A stretch of 64,000 nt of DNA from Anaeramoeba flamelloides (GCA_027625915.1 JANTQA010000047.1:3472001-3536000); one strand, 5' to 3'; shown: positions 11,586 to 23,520, counted from the first letter of the stretch. Program-made: numbers and translations. The notes: generated from the letters alone by a model not told the origin.

Positions 11586-11590
<5 letters not shown>
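11053..11590. repeat. Modular hairpin array H1
   Basis: At least five near-perfect hairpins. Three are of type A (AGGTTTTCCAGAATT...AATTCTGGAAAACCT, at about 11062-11138, 11149-11225, 11512-11588). Type B hairpins (poly-T ACTTTT, AAATAAACCGAAAA, then its complement) lie at about 11235-11318 and 11380-11458. The second type B sits inside the loop of a larger stem: TCTTGAGGTTTTCTGTTTTATTAG at 11347 pairs with CTAATAAACAGAAAACTCAAGA ending near 11497. A reverse-oriented tag GTCAAGTGCC is present at 11330. A TA run follows at 11590-11621. Confidence 0.8.

Positions 11591-11621
<31 letters not shown>
11590..11621. repeat. TA microsatellite
   Basis: About 16 TA units directly after the last hairpin of array H1. 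Similar TA runs occur at 12837-12852, 18138-18161, 25219-25248 and 32730-32747. Confidence 0.9.
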
Positions 11622-11623
<2 letters not shown>

Positions 11624-11965
11624 TAATTTAAAAGAACAAATAATTCTTTAATAGTCCAAATAATTGATTCCCTATTTAAAATATATTCATTAAATTTAAA
11701 ATACTTTTAAAATTTAATAAAATAACCTCTTAGCTGAGAAGAAAAATAATCTTGAATTTTTTTACTATTATATTTAAAAAATATATTAATACAACCTGTA
11801 AAATTGGATTTTTTCAACTTAGATTGAAAAATATCTTTAAAAATATTATTTGATCAAAGATATTTTATTAACCAATAGTGTTTATTATAATTGGAGTTAT
11901 CAAAAAGGGTAAAATTAACAATAAAATAATATTTTTTGGATAAAATTTTTTCATGATGGTGATGT

Positions 11966-12352
11966 GTAAAAATGATTTCTGAATTTTTAATTTTTTTTGA
12001 TAAAATTGTGATTTTTTCAAAAAATGTGATACTTTTTTAATTTTTCCCCAAGGGTTAAGAAACTTGACAAAATATTTGGTTAATTTAGTAATGTTCTATT
12101 GTATTTAAAAAAGAAAGGGAAGTGATTTATGGTGGAAACGTAAAGAGAAAATCGAAAATACTTTTTTCAAATCCAAACATACCCAAACATCTCCAATCGT
12201 TTATTAAATGGAATTAATTGTCATTTAAAAAATCAAATATACTGACAAGTTTCTTAACCCTTGGGGAAAAATTAAAAAAGTATCACATTTTTTGAAAAAA
12301 TCACAATTTTATCAAAAAAAATTAAAAATTCAGAAATCATTTTTGCACATGT
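11966..12352. repeat. Foldback element FB2, arms about 110 bp, nearly perfect
   Basis: The left arm (about 11966-12075) and right arm (about 12239-12352) are reverse complements with very few differences. Landmarks are CCCCAAGGGTTAAGAAACTTG at 12047-12067 on the left and its complement at 12245-12265 on the right. The loop is about 165 bp with no coding. It abuts the right end of repeat R. High arm identity suggests a young insertion or recent arm conversion. Confidence 0.75.
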
Positions 12353-13421
12353 GTTTTATTGATAAAAAAAAAAACCAATAATACAAAACATATCTTCACA
12401 ACAACAACCATTATGATTAAACCATCTCTAATTGGACGATGGTTATTATTTGACCAAACTTTTAATGTTGGCACTTAAGGTATATAAAAAAGAATAAAAT
12501 GAAAATGTGAATGAAAAAATTAAGTTTTTCATCTTTCTTATTAGCTTTGAATAAATTCTTTTCTAATTTTTTTTTTGATTTTTTGAAATCGAGATTTTTT
12601 TCCCAAATAATGGTATTATTTATCAAAATCATTTAAAAATGGTTTTTTTTTAGGAAAATATGGAGTATTTTTAAACAGTCATCGACTGATGGAAATGGTC
12701 GATTTATTTTTAGGTTTCTTGTATTTTCCAACTTTTTTCAATGAAAAAATTGCTTCTCTTTTTTTCAACAACAGTGATCCCCTTTTCTAAATATTAATAT
12801 ATTGAACATCTACAGCTGTTTTAACAAAATTACGAATATATATATATATATATTAAAAAGGATTACATAAACCACTTAAAACGATTGGATCAAACACTTT
12901 AAGAAACAATTTAAAAAACTTTTATTCCTAACTTTTTTAAAATAACCATCAAAAAAGAATTTTAAGTTATGATGCAAAAAAGTAGCAATTATTGGAAATT
13001 TAATAATTATTAGGGCCTTGTAATTAATTTTTTGTTAAATGTCATTTATACTCAAAAGATTTTTACGTTGGAAGAGAAAAAAAAATTCAAAATCTTCTGA
13101 TATGACATCATACAAAATGCGAGTACTATTGCTTTTCATATATTTTAATTCAAACCAAAAAAGTACATTTTCGCAATATCATTTTGGAAAAATAAAACAC
13201 TTCACAAGTATCAAGAAAATTCAGGACAAGCGACTAGGTCCTTCAATAAATTTAATTCTCCTCTTAAAATCAAATTAAAATTTCATCTCAAAGTTCAATA
13301 AGGAAGTTTAATCAAATCTCTCCAAACAACCATTTTCTAATTGGTTTTGAGAAAACTTTTTGTACTTTATCCGCCCATAATTTAGTAAAATATTTCGGGA
13401 ACTTGAAATAAAAAAAATTAT

Positions 13422-13985
13422 TTATTTATTGATAGAAGAAGTGTAAATTACACTCTAAATGTCCTTTTATCAAAATTTCCTCAAAGGTAATTTAAGCGTA
13501 AAATCATGGATTTCACGATTTTTCAAGGGAAAAGAATGCCTAATTTTTTTTATATTTAAAAAAGCAAAAGTAAAAAATTGAAAAGGAAAAAGAAAAAAAA
13601 AAAAAATTGAAATTTAAAAAGGGTTTATAAGAAGCAATTGGTTAAAAATCAAAAAAAAAAAAAAGAAAAAAAATACAATCTTTAATTAAGGACTCCCAAA
13701 ATCACAGCCATGATACCTTTGATTAATTTAATAATTTAATAATTGATCATGAATGTTAACTTGGGGATCGAGTTTAAGTTGTTATAATTTCTTTTTTTTT
13801 TTTGATCTTATTTGCTTTAGACCTTTGGTCATTTTTATTCTTTGCTTTTTTGTTTTTATTTTCAAGTTACTCATACTTTCGTGTTTCAGTGTCACATTAT
13901 TAACAAGTAACCATTTGATCTTTTTCCATTGTAACTTTTATTCTTAAATAAAGAAGATTCGGCCAGGGGGGAAATGGAAAAAAAT
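13422..13985. repeat. Dispersed repeat family X, copy a
   Basis: Starts near GAAGAAGTGTAAATTACAC and ends near AAAGAAGATTCGGCC. Other copies lie at about 28970-29515, 33135-33695 and 54240-54620 (truncated), all in the same orientation. The four share, in order, the GTGTAAATTACAC palindrome (missing in the last copy), a poly-A block, AATCACAGCCACGATA-like words, CAAGTTACTCATAC, and ACTTGATCTTTTTCC-like words. No reading frame is conserved and no terminal inverted repeats are evident. Confidence 0.75.
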
Positions 13986-15655
13986 AAAAAAATTATTAAT
14001 TAATTTAAAAATAACAGTATGATCAAAATATATTTTTCCATGCAATGGCTTCATTGCTACCGTGCTTATAATTTTTTAAATCTTAATTTAAGATAAATAT
14101 ATTATTCATAAAATCCTTAAACAGTCTTTCTAATTACTATTGGCATTTATCTGCTTTATTTTTTTTTATTTAATTGATACAAGTTAAATTTGTAAAAAGG
14201 TGAAAAAAGTACTATTATTTACAATTATTAAAATAATCGAATGACATAATCTTAAAATAGCTACATATTTAGCGTATTTTTAGTTAATGACAATGTTAGC
14301 AATTAGAATATATTTATAACAATAATTTATCATTGTTTTTAAAAATTTAGTAGTAAGGAAAAACACTTTTTTTCAATTATTATAAATTCCAATAATAAAA
14401 TAAAATTCTCTTCTTCTTAATTTCCTTCTTTTCAACGATTTCTCTATTTTACAAATATTGGGTTTTGGTTCAAATTTCCACATTAAATAAATTCAAAATA
14501 TTTACTTGTGTTCTGATTAGAATTTTTTTTTTAAATATCTTTTTTGTTTATATTTTAAATTAAAATGAATGATTCTTGTCTATCAAAAAAAAAAAAACAA
14601 ACACTTTCTTGGTGGGGTCTTAATTTTGTAAATGATTGTAAAATAATACTATGTGCATGGTTATTTTTCAAGTTGATAAGTGAGAATAACGTGAAAATTT
14701 TTACATTTTGTTTTGAAAAATAGAATTAAAAAAAATAAATTATTATGTATTATATTTTTTTGTTTTTTTTGTATAAGTTTTGAAAGTAGGCGCAGCATAG
14801 TGAAATTTTTATTTATTTTTGTTTTTGGAATTTAAAAAAAATTACAAAATTTTAAATTTCACCACCATCATTCAGAGATCGGAGAACGGGTGTTAATCGA
14901 TAGGAAAATACCGGAAAACGGGACCTCAAAGGGAAAAAATTTTTATATCAAAAGCTTTTTTCAATTCTTATTTTTATTTTTTTATTATTTTTTTATATTT
15001 TGGATTATTATTTCACCTAAAAAATATCAATATAAACAAAAGAGAGAGTGAGTGAGAGGATACCCAAATAGAAATAAATCACCATTTCAATTGATTTAAC
15101 GTGGAAAATTAATATAGACTTTGTCCAAAAAAAGAAAAGATGGTAATTTATTTTTTTTTTTTCAATTTAACATTGAAAGACCAGTATGTATTTAATCGTA
15201 TTTCAAGATATTTTATTTTTTGAAATAATATTTTGTTTATTCGTGGATTAATTGTATACAAATATTAACAAAAAAAAAAAGGAAAAGAAAGAATTGAAAC
15301 AAAAATATAAATACATTAAGATTCAACCGCTTTTTGGTTAAAGAACACTACTTCATTACAGTGATTTCCTATATAACAATACATTATACTCTTAACTTCT
15401 AAGATTCCTGATAACTTATTTTTTTTATAAATATATTATTTAGGAATGATAAAATAAGAAGATCAAATCTCGACAATTCCTCATATCTATTGGTATCAAT
15501 GTAGATATAAAATCTCCAATTGTCCAATACAGTTACATATTTTAAATCTAAATTTATCATAAGTTTTCATTTAATTAAATATTTTTTAATACAAACTTCT
15601 TTAACTTGCTTTTCTCTTTTCAATATTAAATCATTTTAAATAACTATTTACATAG

Positions 15656-16632
15656 ATTGCGAATCTTTACAATGTTCAAAACAAAGTAAAAACTTAATAT
15701 TATTTTGTCAAGATGAACAACAACAAAAATGCCAGGTTTGTAAAAAAAAATGCGATTCACAAAGACATATAACAATTAAATTACAACGAGAATTACAAAA
15801 CTCGTTTGTAGATAACAACAAATATATTAAAGAAATAACAAACAAAAACAATAAAAAACATCAGCAAATAAATTCAGTTCTAGAAAATAAAAAAAAAATT
15901 AATCAAAAAATTGAAAAATTATTAGAGCAAATTCAACACGAATCTGAATTATTAAAAAAAAAAATTGATGAATTTACGAAATACTCGAAAGCGATCTTAG
16001 AAAAAAAATTTTTTTTTATAAATAAAAAATTTGAAAAGATTATAAATAATTACAACACCGCGTACGTTACAAAAAAAAGTAAAATAATTAAAACAAATAA
16101 TCAAAAATCAAGAAACAAAAACAAACAAAATGTATTTGAAAATAATAAAGCAAAAAAATGCACAGTTTCACAAGAATTATTTGAAAACAATACATTGAAT
16201 AGAAACCTAGAATTATCCAATAATTATCACACTGTTACGACTGCTTTAAATTGTAATGGTAATGTTTGTGGCTCTACTGTTTATACAAAAGGTTATCACG
16301 AAATAACCATCAAAATTGATAAATTTGCAAACACAAAAAATCAAAGTAATTTCTTAAGATTTGGAATCATAAATCTAAATAACAAAAAGCATTTCCTACA
16401 AAAGAATAATATGAAAGATACAATTTTTTTAGAAACTTCCTATCATCACCAACAAAACCAGTCTAAAAGGAGAATATACGAAAACGTGGATAATAAGTGG
16501 ACCTCAACACCTGTTGATCCAAATTTAATACAAGGAAATATTGTTTGTTTATATCTAAATATGGATGAAAAAGAAATATCCTTCCAAATCAACACTATAA
16601 AAATAACTTCTGTTTTCAAAATAAAATCTTAG
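15656..16632 (+). CDS. B-box/SPRY (TRIM-like) protein, exon 2 (B-box 2, coiled coil, SPRY-like)
   Basis: This codes 324 residues after the junction codon, for a total of about 406. It opens with DCESLQCSKQSKNLILFCQD, followed by CQVC: a degenerate type-2 B-box with the FCQD core but only one of the expected histidines. A Lys/Glu/Asn-rich coiled coil follows (about residues 130-240). The last 150 residues look like a SPRY domain: GYHEITIKIDK, FLRFGIINL, then IVCLYLNMDEKEISFQIN (compare the VGVxLDxxxxxLSF motif). The C-terminus is short for SPRY. The stop TAG overlaps a good donor (TCTTA|GTAAGT), so a further small exon cannot be excluded. There is no plausible ATG near 15656, which supports entry by splicing. 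TRIM-like proteins of this form act as cytoplasmic adaptors; without a RING, ligase activity is not expected. Confidence 0.75.
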
Positions 16633-18302
16633 TAAGTTTGTATTTTTGCAACTTTAGGCTATCAGAAAGATAGTAAAAATCAAATTAGTTTATTAGAAAA
16701 CAAATAATTTTTATGAAAAAACCATCAAAACTATTTTTCAAAATGTTTGACTTACTTTATAATTTTAATGGAAGCAGTTCGATTGGCTTTTATTCCATAT
16801 TCTTTACAAAATAACTTTTCAATTTTTGGATCAGATCATTTTTTCTAATTTTGTATATTATTTTTTCTAATTTAGCTACTATTTTTTTACATTTTTTTTT
16901 CATTTTTTTGGTTTTTATTTTTCTTTTGTTTTTTTTGGATCTCCTGTTCAAAAAAAAAGATCTTAGAAAATAAGACTTTCGAAAAGACAACATACATTAA
17001 GAAAATTGAGACAATTATAATATATTTTGGGGCACATCAATTTATTAGCAAAAAATCTTCTTTTTAACCCTTTTTTTCAGAAAAAGTTCATTAATAAAAA
17101 ATCCCTAATGTTCATTTCAAAAATTGTGACTCACTTTTTTTAGTTTTTGATTTTATTTATAATAATGTTTAAATATAAGATTTTTATTTGTTTATAATAA
17201 ACTATTTCCCAGTAAAAGGGACCAAGGTGAAATGTGTGGATTGTGTATTTTGAAAGTGGTTGAATGGATATTATCAGAAGAAAAAAATATTATTTTGGAT
17301 GTTCAAAAATTGAAATCATCTTTTCTTTTTTCATTATTTTTCAACTATTTTTTTTGATAACCCAATTCTTTATAATTTTTTTTTTAATTTTACAGATCTA
17401 TAGTCACTTGCTAAAAAAGTGTCATTCGAATGTTATTGGGATAGAGAAAATAATTATTATAGTTTATATTGATTTCTATAGGAATTTTCTTGGGTTCTTC
17501 AATTGAAGATCAAAATGAATATTGTAGATTTTCTCACTGTTTCGACGAAGAATTTTTGTTTTTCAATTTTTAAGAAAATATCTTGATTGATTAAGACTGG
17601 TTCAAAAAAATCTGATCTTTTTTATTTCATATTTTAATTAATATTTTCTTTTTAGGTATTTCTTTTCATAAATTGATAAAATTTAATTAAGAGGAAATCC
17701 AATACCAACTGAAACAGTACCTCTGATTTGTATTTCAAATTATGCATCAAAATATTTTGAAAATATGTAAATAAGAAAAGTTTTGGTCAAGTTCCCAATA
17801 ATAATGAAAATTACTTAATAAATTTTGATTGGTTTTAGCTTTTAAAAAATCAATCATTTTTTTTTAAAACTTTTTTAAAAAAGTTATTCTCAATTTAATT
17901 CAAATTCATTTTTAGAAAATTCAATTAATGTCATTTGTGCAATTTATTTTTTTTATAAAATACATTAATTAGTAATTAAAGACATATACAAAAAAAAAAT
18001 TCTACCTTTTCAAAAATAATTTAAATTTCTATTAAGATTTATTTATTGTTTTTTTTTTTTTAGTTATATAAATGATAATTCTACAAATTTCAAAACAATT
18101 TTAAAAAATAATAATTAAAACAAATGAAAAAATACTAATATATATATATATATATATATATTTAATATTATTCATGAATCTATATTTAATAAACATTACA
18201 TTAAGAATTTTTAAATATTATTATTTTGAATTTGATAAAATTAATTTTTTCTTATATAAACAAAAAAGCGTAAAGAAAAAAAAAAATTTGAAATAAAAAA
18301 TA
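16633..18302. other. Convergent 3' spacer with a family Y repeat
   Basis: Lies between the 3' ends of the B-box gene (+) and the coiled-coil gene (-). It holds a family Y repeat (17198-17600) and a TA run (18138-18161). The small open frames at 16790-16993 and 17264-17506 are Lys-rich or Phe/Ile-rich translations of A/T-rich DNA and are not taken as genes. Confidence 0.6.
17198..17605. repeat. Dispersed repeat family Y, copy 1
   Basis: Begins with ATAAACTATTTCCCAGTAAAAGGGACC and runs to about TTAAGAAAATATCTTGATTG. The copy at 33755-34165 shares AAACTATTTTCCAGTCAAAGG and ATATTGATTTCTAT, as well as CAATTTTTAAGA-like words, all in the same order. The left-end word also bounds an inverted-repeat element at 22488-23210, which suggests it is a transposon terminus. 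Confidence 0.65.
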
Positions 18303-19189
18303 CTAATTTTGATCCTTATTGTTTTTTTCTTTCCTTTCCCTTTTCTTTTTCTTTTTTTTTAATTTTCTTTTTATCTTTTTCTTTTTCTTTTTCTTTTTCT
18401 TGCTGTCTTGGCTTTTATTTATTGAAGATTTATTTTTATTTGTTGAAGATTTATTTTTATTTGTTAAAGATTTTTCATCTTCTAATTGTTGATAAAGAAA
18501 TAAATCTTTATCAACATCATTTGATCTTTTTGTTGATGTTGTTCCAGACATTCTTTTCGTAAGATTGCCTGCCCAAAGATTTTCATGAATTTTTTGTTGT
18601 GATTCTTTTAGTTCCATATCTGCAATTGACCACGATTTTTTCATTCCTAAATCATTTCGTATTAGCCTTTGTTTTCTATTACCAAGCACTTTAAACGAAA
18701 CTTCTGTTTGCTCAACACCCCAATCCATTTTTAACAAAGAAGTGCTACGGTCCAAACCATTTTTCTTTTTAGGTTTTTGGTTTAAAATTTTTTCTAATAT
18801 CATTTCATTTTCATTTTCATTTTCATTTTCAATTTCAATTCCAATTTCATTCTCATTTTCTTTTTGGTTGTCATTTTTTTTTTTATTAACTAATCTTACT
18901 CTCACCTTGGTTTCCTGACTTTCATTATCTTCATTTGATTTTTTTTCCTGATTATTTTGATTTATATCTAATTGTTCAATTTTTTTCTTGTCTATTTTTT
19001 GGGATTGCCTTTTTATTTGATTTTTTAATTTGGTATTTTGTAATTCTAGTAATAAATTTCTTGATTTAACATTTCCAATTGTTGTTCTTAATTTTTTATT
19101 AATTAAAAGTAATTCTCTTTTTTGATATATTATTTCGTCTCGTAATTTGTTTGAATTTTCTAAAGCATTTAAACGACGTGCAACTTGAT
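18303..19189 (-). CDS. Coiled-coil protein, exon 2
   Basis: The frame is open from the acceptor CCATAG|ATCAAG (19190/19189) to the stop at 18303, 294 residues. No in-frame ATG is needed because it joins exon 1 at 21070: G + AT gives Asp, so the protein reads ...REEISQLK-DQVARRLNALENS.... That junction lies in the middle of one continuous coiled coil (LRDEIIYQKRELLLINKK, then SRNLLLELQNTKLKNQI). The later part holds Glu/Asn repeats coded by TTTTCATTTTCA, a more complex stretch (DWGVEQTEVSFKVLGNRKQR; KKSWSIADMELKESQQKI) and a Lys-rich tail with SSTNKNKSS repeats. No known domain is recognised. Total length of the joined protein is about 389 residues. Confidence 0.7.
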
Positions 19190-21069
19190 CTATGGAATTT
19201 TTTCAAAAAAATAGTTAAATAATAAAATTTTTCGTTTTGTGAGAGATTAATTTAAATTAATATTTGAACTTTATTTATTAATATGATTGTTTGTCAACTC
19301 ATTATTTTTGAAATTCAACATCAATTATTAATTTTGATAAAAAAAAAAAAAATCTATATTTAAAATTAGAAATAATATTTTTTCTTAAAAATATTATTGT
19401 AATTCGGAATTAACCATTTGGGAAAAAAAAAGTTAAACACGATTTTTAATTGGGAAATTTTGCATAAAAATGAAAAGTAAGATCAATTAATAAAAAAAAA
19501 AATAAATGATTTCACAAAATGAAGGAATTAAAAACAATAACAGTTTTTTTAATACTATCTTTTGGTAAGGGTTTTTCTTTGATTGATCAATTATTAAGTA
19601 TTTGTTCAAAAAATTGACTATTTTTTGAAGATCTCCAAAACCACACTAACAATTTCGATAAATCAAAGAGATTTAAATTGTTTTTGTTGATTCGATTGAA
19701 AATAATATATTGGATTATTCTTTGAAATTAATTTGTTTCTATTAATTGATTTTACTTTTCATTTCCAGGTTCTATTAAGGGATTAGCATCACCATAGATT
19801 CGTCTATAGTTAAAACACCTAATAATTTGAATTTCAATTGCAAACTTAGTCCTTAAACCAATATTTAAGTATTTCCAATTTTCGAGATTTTGAACCTATT
19901 CTCGAATACTAAACAATGTTCCTTTTTTTTCAAGAACCAAATTAACAATTCCCCTCATCAAGCAAAACAAAATCTTCAGTTTCAAATATTTTTTTTTGAG
20001 GGTCTTTTTCTTCATTTTTTTGACAAAAACCAAATCCAAAAAAATTAGACTGATTATTAGAATTTAAAATAGAACCCAAAACATGAAAGAGAAATCAAAA
20101 TTAAGTCATATTCAATTTTCCATTTTTGTAATTTTAATTGAATCCTTCAAGATATTAGTAAAAGTGAATTTTTTCGGGTTTTGTTATTCTATGATTTTCT
20201 TATTCACGTGGAACTGGCTTTAAGAGTTTAAAAATCGGTATTAATCTAGTTTAAGGGGATTCCGGTTTAATATATCTTTATTGATCAGCGAAAAATAAGT
20301 AAAAAAATAAGTAGAAAATTTTCAGTTTTATTACTTTATTTTATAATTAAAATCGATTTGAAAATTTTTTTTAATTTGCCAATTTTTTTCAGGGATGGTT
20401 AGATAAATCTTTTTAATTTGGAAAACTTTAAAAATTTTCAAACTTTATCTTTTTTTTAATTATTTTTTTTGTACTTTTTGGGCTTTAAAAAACTTTTTTT
20501 AATTTTTTGTAAAAATTGAAAAAATTTGAAATAAGGTTGGAAACTGAAAGAATCAGTATGTAAGGATTAAAGTTCAAAAAAGTCTTGAAGGTTTCCACAA
20601 TTTTTGTGCTATTGTTGTTGTGTACATCTTTTTTTTTCATTAATTGATACTTTAAAGATCAAAAATTACTTTTTTGTCACAGTTTTTTCAGATGGCTTTG
20701 TGAAGTAACACTTCAAAAATTTGATGAAAAAAGATATTGAAACCAGTAGAAAGGATTATAGGCAACTATTTTCGGAACTGGATTTAAAAACTTTTTGAGT
20801 CACTGTTAATTCGATTAGACTCTTGACGATTGTTTCTTTAAATATTTTATTTCGAAACAAGGTATCAGATTTGGGTTATTAAATAATACGGAAAAGATAG
20901 ATTCGTTTGTTTTGAAGTGTTTTGGGCGTTTGTTAGTTGACAAATTGCCCGAAATTGTAGGCTTTACAATCAAAAGATACTTTTTTTTTACATTAGGAGT
21001 CAAGTGTTTTTTTTTTATTTTTTCTTTTTTAAAAATGGAATAAAAAATCATTCAAATTTGAGAAATTAC
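19190..21069 (-). other. Proposed 1.9-kb intron of the coiled-coil gene
   Basis: Donor AAAG|GTAATTTC at 21070/21069, acceptor CCATAG at 19191-19190, phase 1; a candidate branch point TTAACTAT lies about 20 bases upstream of the acceptor. It contains a family G MITE (about 19418-19800). The open frame at 20815-21051 has no recognisable feature and starts next to the donor, so it is not called a gene. The rest, 19810-20810, is A/T-rich with no further repeat that I could match. Confidence 0.6.
19418..19800. repeat. Family G MITE, copy with left terminal repeat
   Basis: Starts CCATTTGGGAAAAAAAAAG, then TTAAACACGATTTTTAATTGGG. This closely matches the left terminal repeats at 38373 and 39767. 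The interior matches the other copies (AACAATAACAGTTTTTTTAATACTATCTTTTGG, then the ATCTCCAAAACCACA block). The right terminal repeat is decayed after AGGTTCTATTAAGG. Confidence 0.7.
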
Positions 21070-21352
21070 CTTTTAATTGAGAGATCTCTTCTCTGTAAAT
21101 CTTTTCTTTAAGAATGAAAGTTTGTTGTTGCTTCTTTATTTGTTTCTCGTATTTGTTTTTCATTTTTTCTTTTACTTTGTTTTTAATTTTTGCAATCATT
21201 TTTTTGTCCATCACCATTTCAGAGCCGCTTGATTGTTTCGTTTTATTTGAAAAGCTGCTGTCATTTGAAGTGCTTTCTTCACTCGAATTTGAATTGGTTG
21301 ATTCTTTTTCACTGTTTAAGCCTTCTTCTTTTTTTCTATGTACATTAGACAT
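21070..21352 (-). CDS. Coiled-coil protein, exon 1
   Basis: Codes 94 residues plus one base from the ATG at 21352; an upstream in-frame TTG is ignored. A polar Ser/Asn/Glu-rich start (about residues 1-45) is followed by a Lys-rich coiled coil: KIKNKVKEKMKNKYEKQIKK, then QQTFILKEKIYREEISQLK. The frame runs 41 bases past the donor at 21070 before a stop, but GTAATTTC at 21069 is a good donor. Splicing to 19189 extends the coiled coil without a break. If unspliced, it would be a 107-residue orphan. Function unknown; possibly a cytoskeletal or scaffold protein by composition alone. Confidence 0.65.
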
Positions 21353-21649
21353 TTTAAAAAAAAACAACTGTTTTGAGTAAAAACTTTTTCGAAAAATGAT
21401 ACTTGAGTAATTTGATTTTTGTCAATATTAATCCCTAGAATGTAGAAGATATTGTATTTCTTATTTTGTTTCTTTTTGTGTTCCAACCAAAAGATTTTAT
21501 TTGATTTTTATTGGATTACTTGCAATTATCAAATAATTTGAAACTTGCCAAAAAATCAATAGTCAATAAATTTTAAGGGACTTGCAACTCTAATTTATTT
21601 TTTCCCAAAAGCATTAGTGCACATATTTTGATAATGGTTCAAATACATC

Positions 21650-21880
21650 TGACAAACCAACACCTTAATCAACTTTTTGGAAATTAATAATTATTTTTAA
21701 AAAATTTCATTTTTAGAAATTAATTTTCAGTCAAAAGATCTGGATCCTTTTTTGGTTTTGCATTTTTGTATCCAAAAACAAAAAAAATAAAATTTTTAAA
21801 ACATTTTGCTTTTGGAAAAATATCACTATTAGTAATTTCTGATCATTTGGAGACACACCACTACAAGGAAAAAATAAATT
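21650..21880. repeat. Dispersed repeat family S, copy 1
   Basis: Matches about 35700-35950 in the same orientation. Shared words include AGTCAAAAGATCTG and TCACTATTAGTAATT-like tracts, around a diverged centre. No coding potential; edges uncertain. Confidence 0.5.
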
Positions 21881-22487
21881 CTGAAAATTATATTCAAAAA
21901 ACTAGATTTTAAATTTCAGTTAAACATCTCTTATAAATTTATTTTTTTTCAAATTTATGATAATTTTATGTAATTAAGAAAAGATAACAATTAATAACAT
22001 TAAGATATGAATACCTCCTTTGTCAAAATTACGGCTTTTTGGAAAAAAATACCACATATTTTTAGGATATTTTTTTTGAACCAAGTTAAAATGAATGAAT
22101 TTTTGATTGAACATGAAGATTAAAAAAATAATAAATGCGAAAACAATTTGCAGAACAAAATAGATATTAAAAACCCAGACATTGAAAAAAAAAATAAAAT
22201 CAGTAAAAATATTCCAAAAATTGATAAAAAATCAGTTTTTCAATTTAATTTATCAATACCTTTTGAAAAAAATATTTGATTTTATAGGGAAATTGAAAAA
22301 ATATGATTCTTTTTAGACTATTAAAAAAATTGATTAAAATAATCTCTCCCAAAAGTCAAATAATTTTTTTTAAAATGTTCATAATTAAAAATGAAAAAAA
22401 TGTTACTGAAAAACTTTTTTTTTTTTTCAATTCCCATATAATATCTAATGAAGTTGTAAATCTTTTTCAATATAATTATGCATAATA

Positions 22488-23210
22488 GTGTTTATTATAA
22501 ACTCTGTTTCAGTCAAAGGGGTAAAACGTTTTTTTCAAATATTAATTATTTTATATAATTGACCTTTGAAGAACATATAAGAAATAAACAGAATAATATA
22601 CTTCAAAGAATTGTTGATATATGTCTGTAAGAAAACTAATTAATCAATATATTTTCTTAAAAATTGAAAAACTCAAATTCTTAGGGCCCCATTGAGAAAA
22701 ACAACGATGTTCGTTTTCAACTTCTACTGGTATTTGAATAATAAATATGAAACATTTTTCACTTCATTTTCCATACTTTTCTTTTAGAAATCAAGCCCCC
22801 AAACGAAGTTTGTTGGTATTTGTGTTCTCTATTTGAAAAAGGAAATGAAAATGAAGTCAAAATTTTTCACATTTATTAAACAAATATCAAGAACAAAGAT
22901 TAAATAAACTTCCAATAGAAATCAAAATGAATTCTCAACAATCATTTACATGGTTTCAATGACATTAGAATAAAACATTTTTACCAAGTGACTATTGATC
23001 TTGCAATAAAAAAATTTTTTGCAACTGAATGATGTTTTAAAAAAAAAATCGAAAAAAAAAACAAAAATGTGTAAAAATGTGAAAAAATGATTTCAATTTT
23101 GAAAATTTCCAAAATAAAATTTTTCTTCTAATATCTATGCAAACCCTTTAAATACATGTATTATACCATTACAACTGGGTCCCTTTGACTGAAAAATAGT
23201 TTATTAGTGT
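22488..23210. mobile_element. Inverted-repeat element with family Y-type ends
   Basis: The left end TTATAAACTCTGTTTCAGTCAAAGGGG (22494) is mirrored by the right end CCCTTTGACTGAAAAATAGTTTATTAG (23182). The pair of about 30-base inverted ends encloses about 700 bp without a real gene. The same end word starts the family Y repeats at 17198 and 33755, linking them to a nonautonomous DNA transposon family. Confidence 0.55.
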
Positions 23211-23325
23211 CTTTCAAAATACAAAATTAAGAGATTTTTTTGGAATAAATTTACAGAGTTATAACAAAATCTTTTGGATCTATCTTTTTTTCAAAATACA
23301 AGTAAAATAAATTAAATATTCAATA

Positions 23326-23520
23326 CAGTCAGTTCCACTTTAAAGACACAAAATTTCAACTTAATTTAATGTACAAAATAATCTCAAATTACAGCACAAA
23401 ATTTGGAATTTTTTTTTTAACATAAATTATTTTATTAGAATTTGATTTTTGTGCCTTAATTTGAGATTTAGTTATGCCTTAAATATCAATGAAAGTTTGT
23501 GTCTTAAAAGTTGAACTGGC
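23326..23520. mobile_element. Tc1/mariner-type MITE, copy 1
   Basis: Begins after a TA (23324-23325) with CAGTCAGTTCCACTTTAA and ends with AGTTGAACTGGCTG; the ends are inverted repeats of roughly 45 bp. The interior has the palindromic words CAAATTA/TTAATTTGAGATT. A better preserved copy lies at 49451-49646. Short size, a CAGT terminus and a TA target point to a Tc1/mariner-mobilised MITE. The right flanking TA has decayed. Confidence 0.8.

Larger units (their letters stand above)
10675..11965. repeat. Dispersed repeat family R, copy 1 (contains hairpin array H1)
   Basis: Flanking halves (about 10725-11052 and 11618-11965) match 41850-42165 and 42463-42800 in the same order and orientation. 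Shared words include GGATAAATAATTTTAAATGG, AACTGATGATAAATATT just before the array, and AATTTAAAAGAACAAATAA just after it. The middle of the two copies differs: this copy carries 560 bp of hairpin modules, the other about 290 bp. No coding frame is seen. Confidence 0.7.
8909..15655 (+). other. Proposed 6.7-kb intron of the B-box gene
   Basis: Donor GTATTAATT, acceptor CATAG, phase 1, with a possible branch point TAACTAT about 11-17 bases before the acceptor. No other credible gene lies inside; the short open frames at 9978 and 13039 have no recognisable domain. Contents: a family G MITE remnant (about 9045-9420), a family R repeat carrying a hairpin array (about 10675-11965), a foldback element (11966-12352), a TA run at 12837-12852, and a family X repeat (about 13422-13980). 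The stretches 9420-10650 and 13990-15650 show only A/T-rich DNA with homopolymer runs. Confidence 0.65.

Noticed and set aside
13039-13278. 79-codon frame
   Set aside because: No similarity that I recognise and no conservation elsewhere; likely chance in A/T-rich intron DNA.
16770-16800. Possible tRNA B-box word (GCAGTTCGATTGGC)
   Set aside because: No cloverleaf can be drawn around it; no A box or acceptor stem.
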